This document shows, in pieces, positions 40,401-52,857 of a DNA stretch of 64,000 nucleotides. Both the position numbers and the translations under genes were made by a program. The notes under the pieces are model-generated. The model was not told where the DNA came from and made no database searches. It was given only the letters and a program-made list of their open reading frames with translations. Positions within the stretch are counted from its first letter, which is position 1; every line of letters begins with the position of its first letter. This DNA comes from Gonatopus flavifemur (taxonomy: Eukaryota > Arthropoda > Insecta > Hymenoptera > Dryinidae), in the NCBI GenBank assembly GCA_018340375.1, contig JAFFJZ010000003.1, positions 9,486,001 to 9,550,000 on the forward strand, read 5' to 3'.

Positions 40401-40435
40401 GTATGAAGCGTATAAAGGGTGTTCTAGAATTCATG

Positions 40436-40504
40436 CACTGAGAGAAAAAAGAAATCATGAACCAAGAAAATATTGGATTCACCGGCTCCAATCCGATATT
40501 TTCT
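40436..40504. repeat. CACTGAGAGAAAAAAG start with adjoining hairpin
   Basis: CACTGAGAGAAAAAAG at 40436 is followed by AGAAAATATTGGATT (40465-40479) and its inverted copy AATCCGATATTTTCT (40490-40504). It directly follows the LINE endonuclease remnant. The far end could be GCTGAGAGAAAAAT near 41035, but that is in direct rather than inverted orientation. Confidence 0.45.
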
Positions 40505-42126
40505 GGAGTCAAGAAAACATTGACTTATTTCGAAGCTTTACAGCGTTACATGGAGAAAATTTTCTCATCCCAAGTAGTTCTCCTCATTAGATAAGAAACA
40601 AATTCATATTCTTAGACCAAGAAAATATGTTTTTCGGAATAAACCGTTCTGCATATTTTACTGCCAAAATGGAGCAACATTTTGTCAATTTTTGGAAAAA
40701 TCTGAACAACGTAATTCAAGACATTGAATGTGACACTATTCTGTGAATTAGGAAAAAGTGGATTCGAGAGAAATAATTGGATTATTCTATTGTGCTTCGT
40801 TTTGCAGTTATAGGGATTGAAAATTCTGAATCCTAATTGCCTGAAATCCAAGGAATTTCAAATCGTTTCAACTTCAAAACCGACCACACTAGAAGATAAT
40901 TGAATTATCCCTTCTGAACACTGCCTCCTCTCAACTTCCAAAAATAGTATGAGATTCAAAGGCGTGGACTTGCAGCATTTTCTAGATATTTGAATTTTTC
41001 TTACAATTTCAATATCCTTTTATATCAAAAACTAAGCTGAGAGAAAAATTTGCAAACATTTACTCTTCATATTTTATGGCGATTCTAACTCAAAGAGTTC
41101 GTGTTCTCGGATCATGATCATTCAGGAGTTCTTCTACATAAGCTTTGAATAAAGATTAATATGATAATGATGCAACACAAAATATGAACAGAAAAACCAT
41201 CTGATTATCAAAGGTGATGAATTTTTCAATGCCATCACAATTCATACTGGTGAACTGGAATTATTGGGAATAACTTGAGGACAAAACTATCACACTTGAA
41301 ATCATGAAATCTGAATCGAATGATACAAGAATCTCATTTTGGACAAAAAATTGAGTTAACCACTTATTTGTCTTGCACGGGAGAACTTTGAAGGCCATTG
41401 AAACCCCAACGAAGAGGCTGAGACATAAAAAAAACCCTTCATTGGATCTCGAAAGAGCAAAGACTCCTAAACAAAGCCACCCAAACAGAAAATGGGCTCT
41501 CGCGCAAAGAGCGGTAGTTCCTAGATGGGGCTGGGGCTATTATGTAACTTGATGTGATTTTATATAAAATTTGTATAAAACCTATGAATGTCTTTTAAAC
41601 GACTGAAGGTCTGATGGTTATTGAAAAAGCATATGTTGCATGAATTAAGCGTAGAACCCCAGACTATTAGAAACAGTTTCCAAAGGGGGAAGGTCGAAGT
41701 GACCTAGTCGAAGTACAGTTCGAGAAAGTATCTCCTCACATGAATTTTTATGTGAAGAAATTGCATAAAAATTGTATAGAATGTGAAGCTTTATGTATAA
41801 TTTAGATATAATATTTCAAGGAAAATAAGATAAAGTTTATATACAATTTTTATACATCATTGAATAAAAGTTTGAGATCGCCTTTGGGAAAAGCTCATAA
41901 ATTTAAACCATTATAACTCCATGCAAACTTGCTATCAAAAGTAAATACGAAAAATAATTTTCAAAATACATTCAAGTTTTTGTCTCCATCGTTATTTTTC
42001 AACACGCAACGTTGATTTGAATTTTTACTTTTTTCCAATAATATAAACCACCAAAAAAAAAAATTTTTTTTCATCACTGCGCATTAAGTTTTCGTCGAAT
42101 TATTGAACTTTGTTTTCGAAGTCTGT

Positions 42127-42257
42127 TTTTCAAGGAAAGTTTTGTAACTTTGAAACCATCTTTGTTTCAAGACGTTTCATTCACAATGAATTCGCGAGTC
42201 ATTAACCTTCTTATTTTTCACTCAACGGTTTCAAAGTTACAGAACTTTTCTGGAAAA
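42127..42257. repeat. Inverted repeat, 31-nt arms
   Basis: TTTTCAAGGAAAGTTTTGTA then ACTTTGAAACC (42127-42157) is mirrored by GGTTTCAAAGTTAC then AGAACTTTTCTGGAAAA (42227-42257). It lies in AT-rich intron sequence after an A/T homopolymer at 42052-42071. Its nature is unknown. Confidence 0.6.
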
Positions 42258-45200
42258 AGGCAGTTCTATTCGTTGTTTCATAGTCTCCTTCCCGATGAAT
42301 CAATCCAATGACATCTTTGACTGACCGAAATCCACCTCACACGAATCTTATCTAAATAATTTTAGAAAATATCATTCGCGGAACCTAAACCTCTAATTGC
42401 GGCTTATATATGATAAATTTGTTCTCAGTTCATAACACGTGCATGCATGCCGTTGAATGTAATCGTTATAGGAAGTAGAGTCTAATTCTGCATAAAGCAT
42501 TATGTAAAATGAGTATAAATGGATATAACTCGAGTTATATACACCGTTGCTCGGCCGCGTACTTACAGAGAAGGTATTAATTCGACAACGAATTGCGAAA
42601 CCGACACAATTTTGCTATATTCCCCTCCATTCCTTGTTCCCTCCCTTTGAGTATAGAAGGTGGAAGATCGTCTCGCGGTTGGCTTTCGTGGCTAATTATT
42701 GTTTTAAGGATTACCGTTATGTGTTTATTATGCGGTTTGGAGAACCTTAACCGCTCTCTATCTTTCTCCTCTCTTCTCTCTTTTCTCTTCACCTGCCTTA
42801 ATATTCGCTAGAATTCCGCTTCGGTCTCTACGAGATTTCTCCGTTATAACGCCGAGAGTTTCCTTCACCCCTTTTCATTCCCATTCTATTTCCCTTCTTT
42901 AGAAAATTTAAATCCCTCCAATAGTTTCTATCCTTCTTAATTTTTACCTTATCTTCGGTCGTTCGAAATATCATTGGTGAAATGAAAATAAAGGATCATT
43001 AATCTCAGCATAATTTGACCGATGAATACACGATAGTGAAATGAAATTTCGTGAGAAAAAACAGAAAAACACAAAATAGAAACAAAACGATATGTGTACT
43101 TTAGTAGTTGATGTCTTCGAGTACACATATCGTTGAACGTGCCTACGAATATTTCATGTGACCACATTCCTAACAGTTACTCATCTTTTTTCTCTCATCT
43201 CGTGTTGTATGATACGAGGGACTGCATGTTCTCTTTTCTATCTGTCCTGTCGGCTGGCTATCCAGCCCGTACCGGGTAGGAGTGCGTTTATTTTAAAAAA
43301 TGATTTAACCTAATGGTTTTACATATGTAATCCCGATATAAACCCGAGGCTAATCTCGGGAAACCACACGTGGTTCACTCGTACATTCGGTCCGGTAATC
43401 CACTACCTAACCGCTACTTGTACACATTCGACTCACGTGTGTGCACGTACATACAAATATTCTCCGCATACAATGTCCACGACTTCCAACCCTTCCACTA
43501 TTCGCTGTTCAAACGTTCACACCTCTTCCTTTTTTTTCCTCTTCCTCTTCTCTGTACACGGTTTTTTTTTCGATGAGCAAGCAGAGGAACGAAAATGAAC
43601 GGTAGCTCGGTGGTTGTCGTTGTTGTTTCAAAGGCAGGAGGATACGAAAATGAAAAAGAGTGAGAACGTACCAACGATCAGGGGTTGTTTGCGAAATCTG
43701 AGCATAGGGTACGTCCTTTAGTCGACGCCGTATGATTTAGATGATTTCTGATTATACCCTGAGTACCGGTTGGAAAAACAACAAACCAAGACACGAAAAC
43801 ATACACCCTCGCACCCTCGATCTGCAAAAGGAAAAACGGAAAGACACGTTTCATCATTTTTCTGAAACGTGTGGAAAAACAATTACGAATAGCTCTCCTC
43901 GTCCTCTTTCTCGTGTAACAAAGTATACGTTGTCAACGTCGAATGTGAGCGCATACTTGGGTCGACGTGAAATCTCATGAATTTTGTGCATTTAGACGAA
44001 TACGAGAAACAAGATATCCCAGGACAAAAAATGAAAAGAACTTGTCTCTCACCGGCCACCACTTCCATAATAAAAAGGGACGAGCAGTTGAAGAAAAAGA
44101 AGTGGAAGGAGGAGAAAAAAAAACCAAATCTCTCCCTTTCTCGTTCTATCTTTCTTTCGCGTTATTTCGTTTTGTATTCTGCAAGGTGCACCTGTCCCTC
44201 GTAGTCTGCCTCCAAGGATCATAAGCGTGAATAATACGGGAAGCGCGAATGCTTTTCCAAGTCCATCCTACCATCCTACCCTTTTATACTTCGTAGATGG
44301 GTGTAAGTGAGCAACAAAGTGTGTACATACATATAAATACATCCGCCGTTGTTTCCTACGTTACGTACCCTACGCCTATAATAAATATTATTTCGTCCGC
44401 GGGCATTCACAATGATCCATCCAATGAAAAGAATTATAACGACAAATTCAGTTTTTGTAAAAATCCCTACTTTTCCAACAGTTTCTACAAATTTGTATAA
44501 AATTTCCTATAATTTTTGATAAAGCCAGAGCAGCCAATATATACATTAAATTTGAATGATCAAACAATTCGTTACAACTTTAGCCGCTATATTCAAGTGT
44601 ATAAGAACAATTTATTATAAAAGGAAGAGAGAAACGTGGAAAGAAAGAAGATTCAAGTATCATGGCACGTGATATAGGAAAGAGACTCCATCTTTCTCTT
44701 CCTGAAAAGCCGAATGAGAGGAAGATCCGTGTTGAAGCGGAGTTGCCCCGTGTCGCGACGTTGCTTCGCTTTTCCTCTATTCTGCAACCGTCGAGAATTA
44801 ACGGGCTTAGTTGCCGACGCAGGTGTCGCGAAGGCTGGAGGTGAGGCGAAGCCAAGCCAAGCCAAGCGAGTGCAGGATGAATTACGATGGGAGCGTCGGC
44901 CAACCAACAAGCAAACCAGCTCACCGTGAGCCCAAGAGAAGAGAGCACGATGGTCGTTATATTTTGCGTAACATCCCGATTTTATGGGCCACCCTCTCTT
45001 CTTCCATCCTCCTCCTCTTTGAACAAACTCACACGGGCAAGCGTCTTCCTTCTTAGTTCTTCGGCCAAGACAAACTTACCGCTCTCAAAGTATCCCCTCC
45101 TTCGTTTCTTCAAGAACAATTAGAAATATCTTGGATGTATGTATAATGCAACCCTTAATACATCAAACGTTGCTGAAAACAATAATTAAATACCTCCACT

Positions 45201-47595
45201 CAAAGTTGTTCTCAGCATTTTGCCTTCGAATAGACGTTGTAAAGAAGAAATACCTTTAATAAATATACCTTCAATCCCTCGTTGTGAGTCGTGAGACGAC
45301 GGTGTACATACTTCATTCCAGTCCGTCGGTGACCGACCGCGTAACGACGTAATATCGCTCCAGTCACTTAGAATATTTTTATTACCGAGTCTTCTCTCAC
45401 TCTCCTTCCTCGTTCGCTGACAGAATTGCGAGCTCACGCATGCGGAGTATTGTATCAGAGAAGAATCAGAGGTAGTCGAAGGGGCGTTTTGAGTAGCTTA
45501 CGATATAACGAGGGCCATTATGATAAGCGGATGCATAGATTAGGCATAACTCGTTAACCCGGCTGTGCATGACGTGTATATCACGGTACAGGATTTGCGA
45601 ATCGCGAGGAATCAAGATCCCGAGGGAAGTAATATTTTGTCTGGAAACAAAGAGCAAATAATGATGAAATTTTGTATTTATCTTCAAAGATCCTTTGAGC
45701 AAATGATCAAGAATTTAGAGATATGAGTAGTAGTAATGACAGCAATAGTGGTCTCCGAAGCAAAAGAAAAAGAAGAAGAAGAATGAGAAGTAAAAGAGAA
45801 AGGTAATCACAAAAGGGAGGAAAGAGAAAATGTCCGTCGGAAAGTAATTAGAAATATGGCTTGCCAGAGGTAAATGGGCCGTGATGCCTAGGATAATCGA
45901 CCACCACTTCCGTTCTAGGAATTTTTATCACGACTTCTTGACTCCATAACGCCAAGAGACTTTGCATCTAACCCCTACTCCTCTCCCCTTCGCGTGTGTC
46001 TTGAGAACGGTAATCCGTATTCATAGCTCCGTGCCAACGACGCATTTAATGCTCGTACACGAGTGGAATGCACGGTGCTAATTAGTGTCATATTCACTAG
46101 TGAAAAGCTCTTTTTTTTCCCCATACACATGGAAATTGTGAAGATCCGCAGCGTTGAGGGAAAAAAAGCAGGGTTTGTAAAAGTTTTTTTCATAAATTAT
46201 TCGATAAATGAACATATTTTCTTTCAAACGAATGTTCAGCGTTGAAAGTAATGAAAGTATATAAACGATTCTGATGAATGATAATTTTATAATTATGTGT
46301 GATTATTATTTTTCAAATGTATAGTATTTACGTAGGTAGATCTAAATTTTATCTCATCGTTTTTGTTGATATAAAGAAATTCGTGATTCACCTCGAGGTT
46401 ACATTTTGTACCTCGCGAATAATGTTCTTTATTTTGATATATTTTTACACGAATGTCTTATGAATTAAATGCATATTTTTGTACGGTACAAGGAGCAAAA
46501 AAAAAAAACGAGTGGGTAGACAAGATCAGCTTGTTCTTCCGCGTACAGAGAGATGTAGTATTTTCACATAATTTTCGATGTACTGAATTTTACTAGAGCT
46601 GACAGAAAACTGCGGGATTCAAAAAGTACATCGAGTAGATGCGAGGGGAATAATTATTTTTCAAGGTACGTTGGTATCCGTTGAAGGATTTATTAGAAAA
46701 ACATATATATGTTCTTTGCTTTGGTTGGAATAAACGAATTTCATTTTGTTTCCTTGAAACAAGGATATTATGAAATCCTACATAATTGAATTAACAACGA
46801 TATATAAATGATTATTACATTCCGATTGAGATTTAGAAGAGATTCAATAAGAACCGTATAAAAATCAATGATATTTGATTTTCCTCTTCGAATTAGCAAG
46901 TTTAATTCAAATCTTATCATAAATTTGCATTCAATTCATGAGGAAGTTTAATGCGATGCATAGAGCATGTCGATCCTTTCCTTAATTATTTTATTGAAAC
47001 TTTTCAAGTATAATAATACTAAATATTTGAATATTATTATTCACATACCGTTGTCGAATGAGGATAAAGTCAGAGAAAAACGGAGGAACGGTGATAAGGT
47101 ACCGAATATAAAACTTCGATATCCGGGTACGAATTCGTCTAACCGAGAAGCGAGACGGTCGTCCGGTCGTGCGGATGAGCATTAATGACTTTATAATCTA
47201 ATGAATTTTTAGGTTAAGTGACGCGAAGAGTAACCGGGAAAACCGGATAGGATAGGTTTTTACCCCAAGATTTATTGTTCAGAAAGAAAAGATGAGAATG
47301 AGGGAAAGAGAAGACAGAAATCGTATAACGCTTATCTCTCGTTCGCTGATTCACCTTCGTAGTCGATAATACAAATTCGTAAGATTATTATGCATGAAAT
47401 CTTTTTCGAATGATACTCGCAGTTTTATTCTCTGAAATAATGAAGAAAGATGAGAATAAATTCTGCGTATTGCACATGAATGAGTATCCGACTGAAAATT
47501 ATCATCGGATTGGTCCGATATTTTATAAGGGCTTGACAAAATTTGAATTGAGATATACTTCTCGAGGACCGAACTAACATTAGATGTGGATAACA

Positions 47596-47701
47596 TTACA
47601 CTGAGGAGAAAGCATTTCAAATTCATTTCAATCGAACGAGAATTGTTTATTCATAATTGATAAACGTCCTTTGTCATAAACAAACTCTTCTCTCAGTGTA
47701 A
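47596..47701. repeat. 106-bp element with TTACACTGAGGAGAA inverted ends
   Basis: TTACACTGAGGAGAA (47596-47610) is mirrored by TTCTCTCAGTGTAA (47688-47701). The interior is AT-rich. The ends share CACTGAG with other elements in the window. Confidence 0.5.
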
Positions 47702-48475
47702 ATTGAAGAATTTTTAAAATACAGTTTTTTTTATCAAGTCCAAGAAAGGTTTGAAAATGTCACGCCAACTTTTGCACTAATGAAAAAAAATTATACACCG
47801 AAAAAGAAACATGTTAGATTGAACATCGCCATAAAAATTCATATCAGAAGTTTGAAAAATCTGCCTTTTTTGTAAAAACGTCTTCATATTTATGAATTTC
47901 GTTCATTTTATGCTGATCAAGAAGGTGACGAATGTTCGTAATTAATTCTCTTTGTAAATGTTCAAAAGATGCAGCAGTTTTATTGGTGCAACAATGAAAG
48001 TTTTAGCTGTTATAGTTTGTAATATGTTGCAAGCTACCTACTCTAGCCCTAATAAAAATTCGTCTAGTAATGTTCTACTCCATTGCAAAACTAGAAACCC
48101 AAATCAGTCAATTCCAAGCTGCTAGTCAAATTAGCAACTCATAAGTAAGCTAATAAAGTGTCCAGTTAATTCGTTGGAGTAGGTGTTACAATTAGAGAAT
48201 TACTAGACAACCTCATCTTTTAATCTCCTAATTTGAAATTCATTATCCAGTGTCTGTGCCAAAGCTTCACAATTCTTGTCAAGATCAGAGTTAACGTTGT
48301 CTGACAATCACCAACAGATTCTACTAACCGGTGGTTTGTACGATACACACCTCTTCTACTTCATATCTTAAAACTATTCTAAACGGATGATCCACGCACT
48401 GGAGAACTCAATCGTATGAATGAGTTTTTATTTATAAATGAATGAATCAAATTATGTGCATTGAATTCAACACAA

Positions 48476-48604
48476 GGAGGAAAAAGATCATGGAATGATC
48501 GCTAGAAAGGATAGTAAACTGGGGACAACTACGAATTTCTGTTCGTAGTTGTCACAAATTTATTGCTATCTGTGCTAGAGATCATTCCATGATCTTTTTT
48601 CTCC
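48476..48604. repeat. Strong 129-nt hairpin
   Basis: The left arm GGAGGAAAAAGATCATGGAA then TGATCGCTAG...GATAG...ACAACTACGAA pairs with the right arm TTCGTAGTTGT...CTATC...CTAGAGATCATTCCATGATC followed by TTTTTTCTCC around a six-base loop (48536-48541). The outer ends resemble those of other small elements in the window (CACxGAGAAAAAA). It could be a MITE or a precursor-like RNA hairpin. Confidence 0.75.
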
Positions 48605-48806
48605 GTGCAGAATAAAATAGGATAGTTAGGAACTCTCTGAAAAAGCACGTTTTCCGTCCAAATATACCTTTGATAGGTTCCTGGACACTGATCGATTGAC
48701 TCGCTACCTTTGTAGAAATCATTCTATGCCTCCCTTTGGTGCTAGGGTGGACTACCTACACTGTTCCCTTCTTCCGTTGCACCCTATAGCATCAAGAAAG
48801 AACGTA

Positions 48807-49580
48807 GGGTAGATCGAGGCGAATCGGATCACTTTTTTTCAATGAATAAAAATGATCGGAAGGAGAGTTTTTTTCAGTGGATCTGTGGATAAAATCTAAT
48901 TGTATACATCTTTGACTTGAGATTTATGCAAAAAAAAGAATATTCAAATACACAGTTGTTTGTTTACAACGAAATAAACATGAAATGGCAAATATCCGAT
49001 TCGCCCCAAAATGAAACGTGTATTGATGAAGAACAAATTTTATTCCACGCACTTGTGGCAAATCAACAAGACCATTCTTTACATCCACTGCCCTGAACCC
49101 AGTCTTAGTTGGGTGGATGTACGATTTTTTCAGAGCAAAAGATATCAGTACCAATTTGTTGATGCACAATAATTGTTCCCTTTAATTTTCATATGCCTCA
49201 AAAAAAAAATTCATGATATCAATCGTGATCCGAATTACATTCATCTGTTCATGAAGAACGTGATAATATTATCTGAATAATTTACTCATCTAATGCAATA
49301 CATCAAGTTTTTTTTTCAACGTATCTTGTCAATGAAAATTTTAATTTGAATCGCGATAGCGTTTTTACATCAGCGATACAATTCTTATCTCCGCACACGA
49401 TGCTACAACTTATATCAATGCCCAGAACTGAACGATGTGCGTGATGGTCATATCATCCGCTTTTTCCAATAGTTGGTGAGATTATGTGAGCACTTACGCG
49501 TTAAAAGAGTATAATTGACAATAAAAATGATCGAAAACAGCAAATATGCTTATTTGGATCCGATTCGCCTCGGTCTACCC
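48807..49580. mobile_element. TA-flanked terminal-inverted-repeat element (Tc1/mariner/pogo-like, non-autonomous)
   Basis: The left end GGGTAGATCGAGGCGAATCG is matched by the right end in reverse complement (GGGTAGACCGAGGCGAATCG), one mismatch in about 26 bp. Both are immediately flanked by TA (48805-48806 and 49581-49582), the usual target site of the Tc1/mariner/pogo superfamily. The 774-bp interior carries a related GATTCGCCCC word near 49005 and no recognisable transposase. The superfamily is inferred only from the TA and TIRs. Confidence 0.65.
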
Positions 49581-49978
49581 TACAATGATCTCTACCAGGC
49601 TTGTTCTATTTAGAAGCCAGATTTTAATAATTTGACCAAATCATCATATAAACAACATATCTAAACAAATCATTTCAATTAATCGAATAATTGTAACGAT
49701 AAAGCAATATAATGATATGAAAAATACGAGAAACCAGCACATATAAGATTCGCTTTGAAGTGAAGATCGTACCACAACGTTTTTACTTAGCTTCGTACAA
49801 ATTGCGAGGAAAAAGCGCAATGCGAAAGGCTCCCAGACCATTGCCCGCACCCGCAGTTAATACGTTTACGGAACAAAATTATTTTTAATTTTCCTTTTCG
49901 TTTTTTTCTCTATTTTTTCCTAGATGGTACAGGGGATAGAGTGGGTGGTGGTTAGTTCGGACCGGTGAAAAGAACGAA

Positions 49979-50010
49979 ATAGAGAGAGAGAGAAAGAGAG
50001 AGAGGTTGAG
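49979..50010. repeat. (GA)n tract
   Basis: Interrupted GA dinucleotide repeat within a purine-rich stretch. Confidence 0.75.
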
Positions 50011-51140
50011 AGAAGTAAAGGCGAGTGACCGACATACAATGGTGTGGCAAAACGTGCGCCACTGCCGTGTAAGAATTTCTTAATTAGATTCAAGCAGCTG
50101 TGCGGTGGGTGGATGGGTTGGGGTCTATTTCTTTTATGTTGAGAAGGAAAGGAAGGAGAAAAGAGGAAAAAATCTACGAAAAATTGTTCATAAATCGTAC
50201 GGTTCGTGCACCTTGCATCATACAATGATAATCAAATTTTGCACCCGCTCAATGAAATAACGCATAACATGAATTAATATCAGTTTTTCAAACCCACGGT
50301 ATCTTCATTATAGATACACACGTTACCTTGTTTGCATTTTCGCTTGTTTGCTTGTTTGCTTGTTCGAAAATGTTTCCGTGTATTTTGTTTTTTTTTTTAT
50401 GAGATGAAGAAAAAGAGAAGTAAAAGAATGAAAAAAAAAAATATAAGCATAAATTTTGATAATTTCAAAATTGGTGACGGAACGAAGACAAATTCCCACG
50501 AGAGAGGCCACTGAGGCTGAAAAGTGCGAATAAATCGTTGCGTGTGCCTTTGTCAACGAAGAGGGTGACAAAGAGGAGGAGGAAGAGGAGAGCAATGGAA
50601 AGAAAAAAGAGCAAATAGAGGAAAAGAAGAGAGAAGCTTTCGGCCGGGGATCTATTTCTCTCTCTGTCCTTTCGCCGGTCCGTGCATACATTTTTATCAA
50701 TTATTAAGAACGTTGCATAGAGCCTGGTCTCTCGTCGGTGCCTCTTCGTTGGTTAATGTGTAGTTTTGGTAGTGGTGTAGCTTCCATTGGTACTGCTGTA
50801 TCTCTCTTTTTTTTGTTTTGTTTCTTGTTTTTTGTCCTTTTCTCACCAGGGTATGTCGTTTCCGGTATACACACCGCTAGTGGTAGTGACGACCGGCTGC
50901 ACAACCGACGACGACGACCTGTACAGTTCTTTCCCACCCCTCCCTCTTTTCTCTCTAGCTTTCTTTCCCGCTTCGCCCTTCTCTCTTTTGGCGATGTCCA
51001 TGATACCGTGGACATTAATAACGGCCACCAGGCTAACCACCGTCAGCCAACAACAACCCCCTTTGCTTGCCACCGTTCCCTTGCCGTGTGCGTCCAGCTG
51101 CGGAAAGTGCGAGAGTAATAATAAAATATACGAAATGTAG

Positions 51141-51201
51141 GCGACGACGACGACGACCACGACGACGATGACCCACCACCACCACCACCACCACCACCAC
51201 C
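51141..51201. repeat. (GAC)n followed by (CAC)n triplet repeats
   Basis: GCGACGACGACGACGACCAC then about ten CAC units. Short open frames cross it in several frames, but their composition is simply that of the repeat. Confidence 0.8.
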
Positions 51202-52366
51202 CCTATCCGTGGCAGAGCCTCGCGAAGGTCGTTGGTTTCGTGAAAAACAAATAGAGAAACACGTATCTGCTGGCGTACGTACATAAACTTCCTGCCATTT
51301 ATGTCACCTATAATTTCAAATAAATATTCCATTATCCATATACATTTTTGGAAACAATTTGTGTGGGTTGAAATTCAATTATTCAATATCATATACGACA
51401 ATTATTGATAATGGGGTTATTTTGATAGCGGAAGCTATTCGAATAATGTTAACATGCGGCGAATTTATCCTGAAGTACGTGCAAGCAGGATCGTTGTGTA
51501 TCATAAGTTCCGACGTTGTTTGACTTTTTGATCAAGAGAGACTTGATATTACCACGTTGACTTCTCAGAGGCTTGGATTTTTATTAAACAAATCTGAATA
51601 GGTAGCAATCCATTTGAATCTGAATACTTCCTATTTTTCTTTTCTCATAGACGAGAAACACTTGTCCAGTTCAAATACTGTTTATAGAACCTTATTCGAT
51701 CATGTCAGTTATCAATAATTGTTCTACACAATTTTCGATTTACGAATAAGAATAAATACCCCAGGCTCGTAATACCAAGACTGAGAATTGCGCCAAGATC
51801 GGCGTCAAGCTTGGTATGCCAAGTCTTGTTGTAGCCAAGACCCTCCATAGCTGACCAAGCTTTGTTGATAGCTTGTTGATGAACACCAATGTTAGGACCA
51901 AGCATTCGAGCAAGCTGTCGTATTCGATTTAATTCTCGTTAACCAAGCCTGGACCGATGTTTGGCTCGACATAGCTAACCAAACCTTGATTGCGCTTTGA
52001 ACACCAATGACCTAGGGCCAAGCATAGTTTGCCGTGTTGGATTTCCGATATATATAAAAGCTTGGATGCTGAGCAGAAAATTTTATCATCATCCTGAACA
52101 TTAATCCAACTTACTAACATCACCCGGTGATAACTGGCAATAATAATTCTAACCTGTTATCAAGTTTGGTCAATTAATCAAATGTTAATATTCAATCAAA
52201 CTTGGCCGTCAATGAAAAATCTATCCTATTCATTCAACTGAAATTAGTATTGTATGTCAATCATCGCACCAATATCGATTGCAAGTATAGAAGCAATATT
52301 GAATTTTAATGTTGAACCAAGTTTGGATACCAAGCTTTGAACATAGTTATTATCCCAGACATTAAC

Positions 52367-52575
52367 CTACCCGAGAAAAAAAGATTAGATCTCTTCAGAT
52401 CTAAATTTTGGTGAAAAAAGATCTACGGAGATCCACAGAGATCTCCATAAATCTTTTTGAATTTTCCTATATTGTTTAGGATTCCTTGCAAACTTGGAAT
52501 CTTTGATCTTCAGATTTGTAGAGATTTTTGCCAAAATTTAGATCTCATTAGATCTAATCTGTTTATCTCGGGTAG
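52367..52575. repeat. MITE-like element with long inverted repeats (CTACCCGAG ends)
   Basis: The left end CTACCCGAGAAAAAAAGATT followed by AGATCTCTTCAGATCTAAATTTTGG is mirrored by the right end, which in reverse complement reads CTACCCGAGATAAACAGATT then AGATCTAATGAGATCTAAATTTTGG. The arms are about 65 nt with few differences. It has no open frame and no obvious target duplication. Confidence 0.7.
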
Positions 52576-52600
52576 TTTGGTGCCAGTATTGGCAATCAAG

Positions 52601-52857
52601 CTACACTGTTGAAAATTTCTTGAAATTTCATTCATTTTCAAGTACACTTGAAATGAAATCAATGAAATTTCCAATTCTAGGTGATTGAATGAGGAATTCA
52701 ATCACTTGTCATTGAATTTTTAATTTTTTTTATATCATATTACTCATAGTAGCACAATTCATTAACTGAATTTTTAAGAACTTTGTCAATCACGGGACAG
52801 GAAATTGCTTCTGTCACATATGATTGAAGCTTCATGCAAACATTTCTAACAGTGTAG
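52601..52857. repeat. Second MITE-like element with CTACACTGTT ends
   Basis: CTACACTGTTGAAAAT at 52601 is matched in reverse complement at the right end (CTACACTGTTAGAAAT), 257 bp overall. The interior contains TGAAATTTCATTCATTTTCA-type palindromic words. It begins 25 bp after the end of the CTACCCGAG element. Confidence 0.55.

Noticed and set aside
44580..45120. Cluster of overlapping open frames on both strands
   Set aside because: They overlap in many frames over a GC-richer block with a short CCAAG tandem repeat. No frame shows a conserved domain.
51033..51332. Open frames across the GAC/CAC triplet repeats
   Set aside because: Their length is explained by the stop-free triplet repeats; the poly-Val/Arg/His composition carries no domain.
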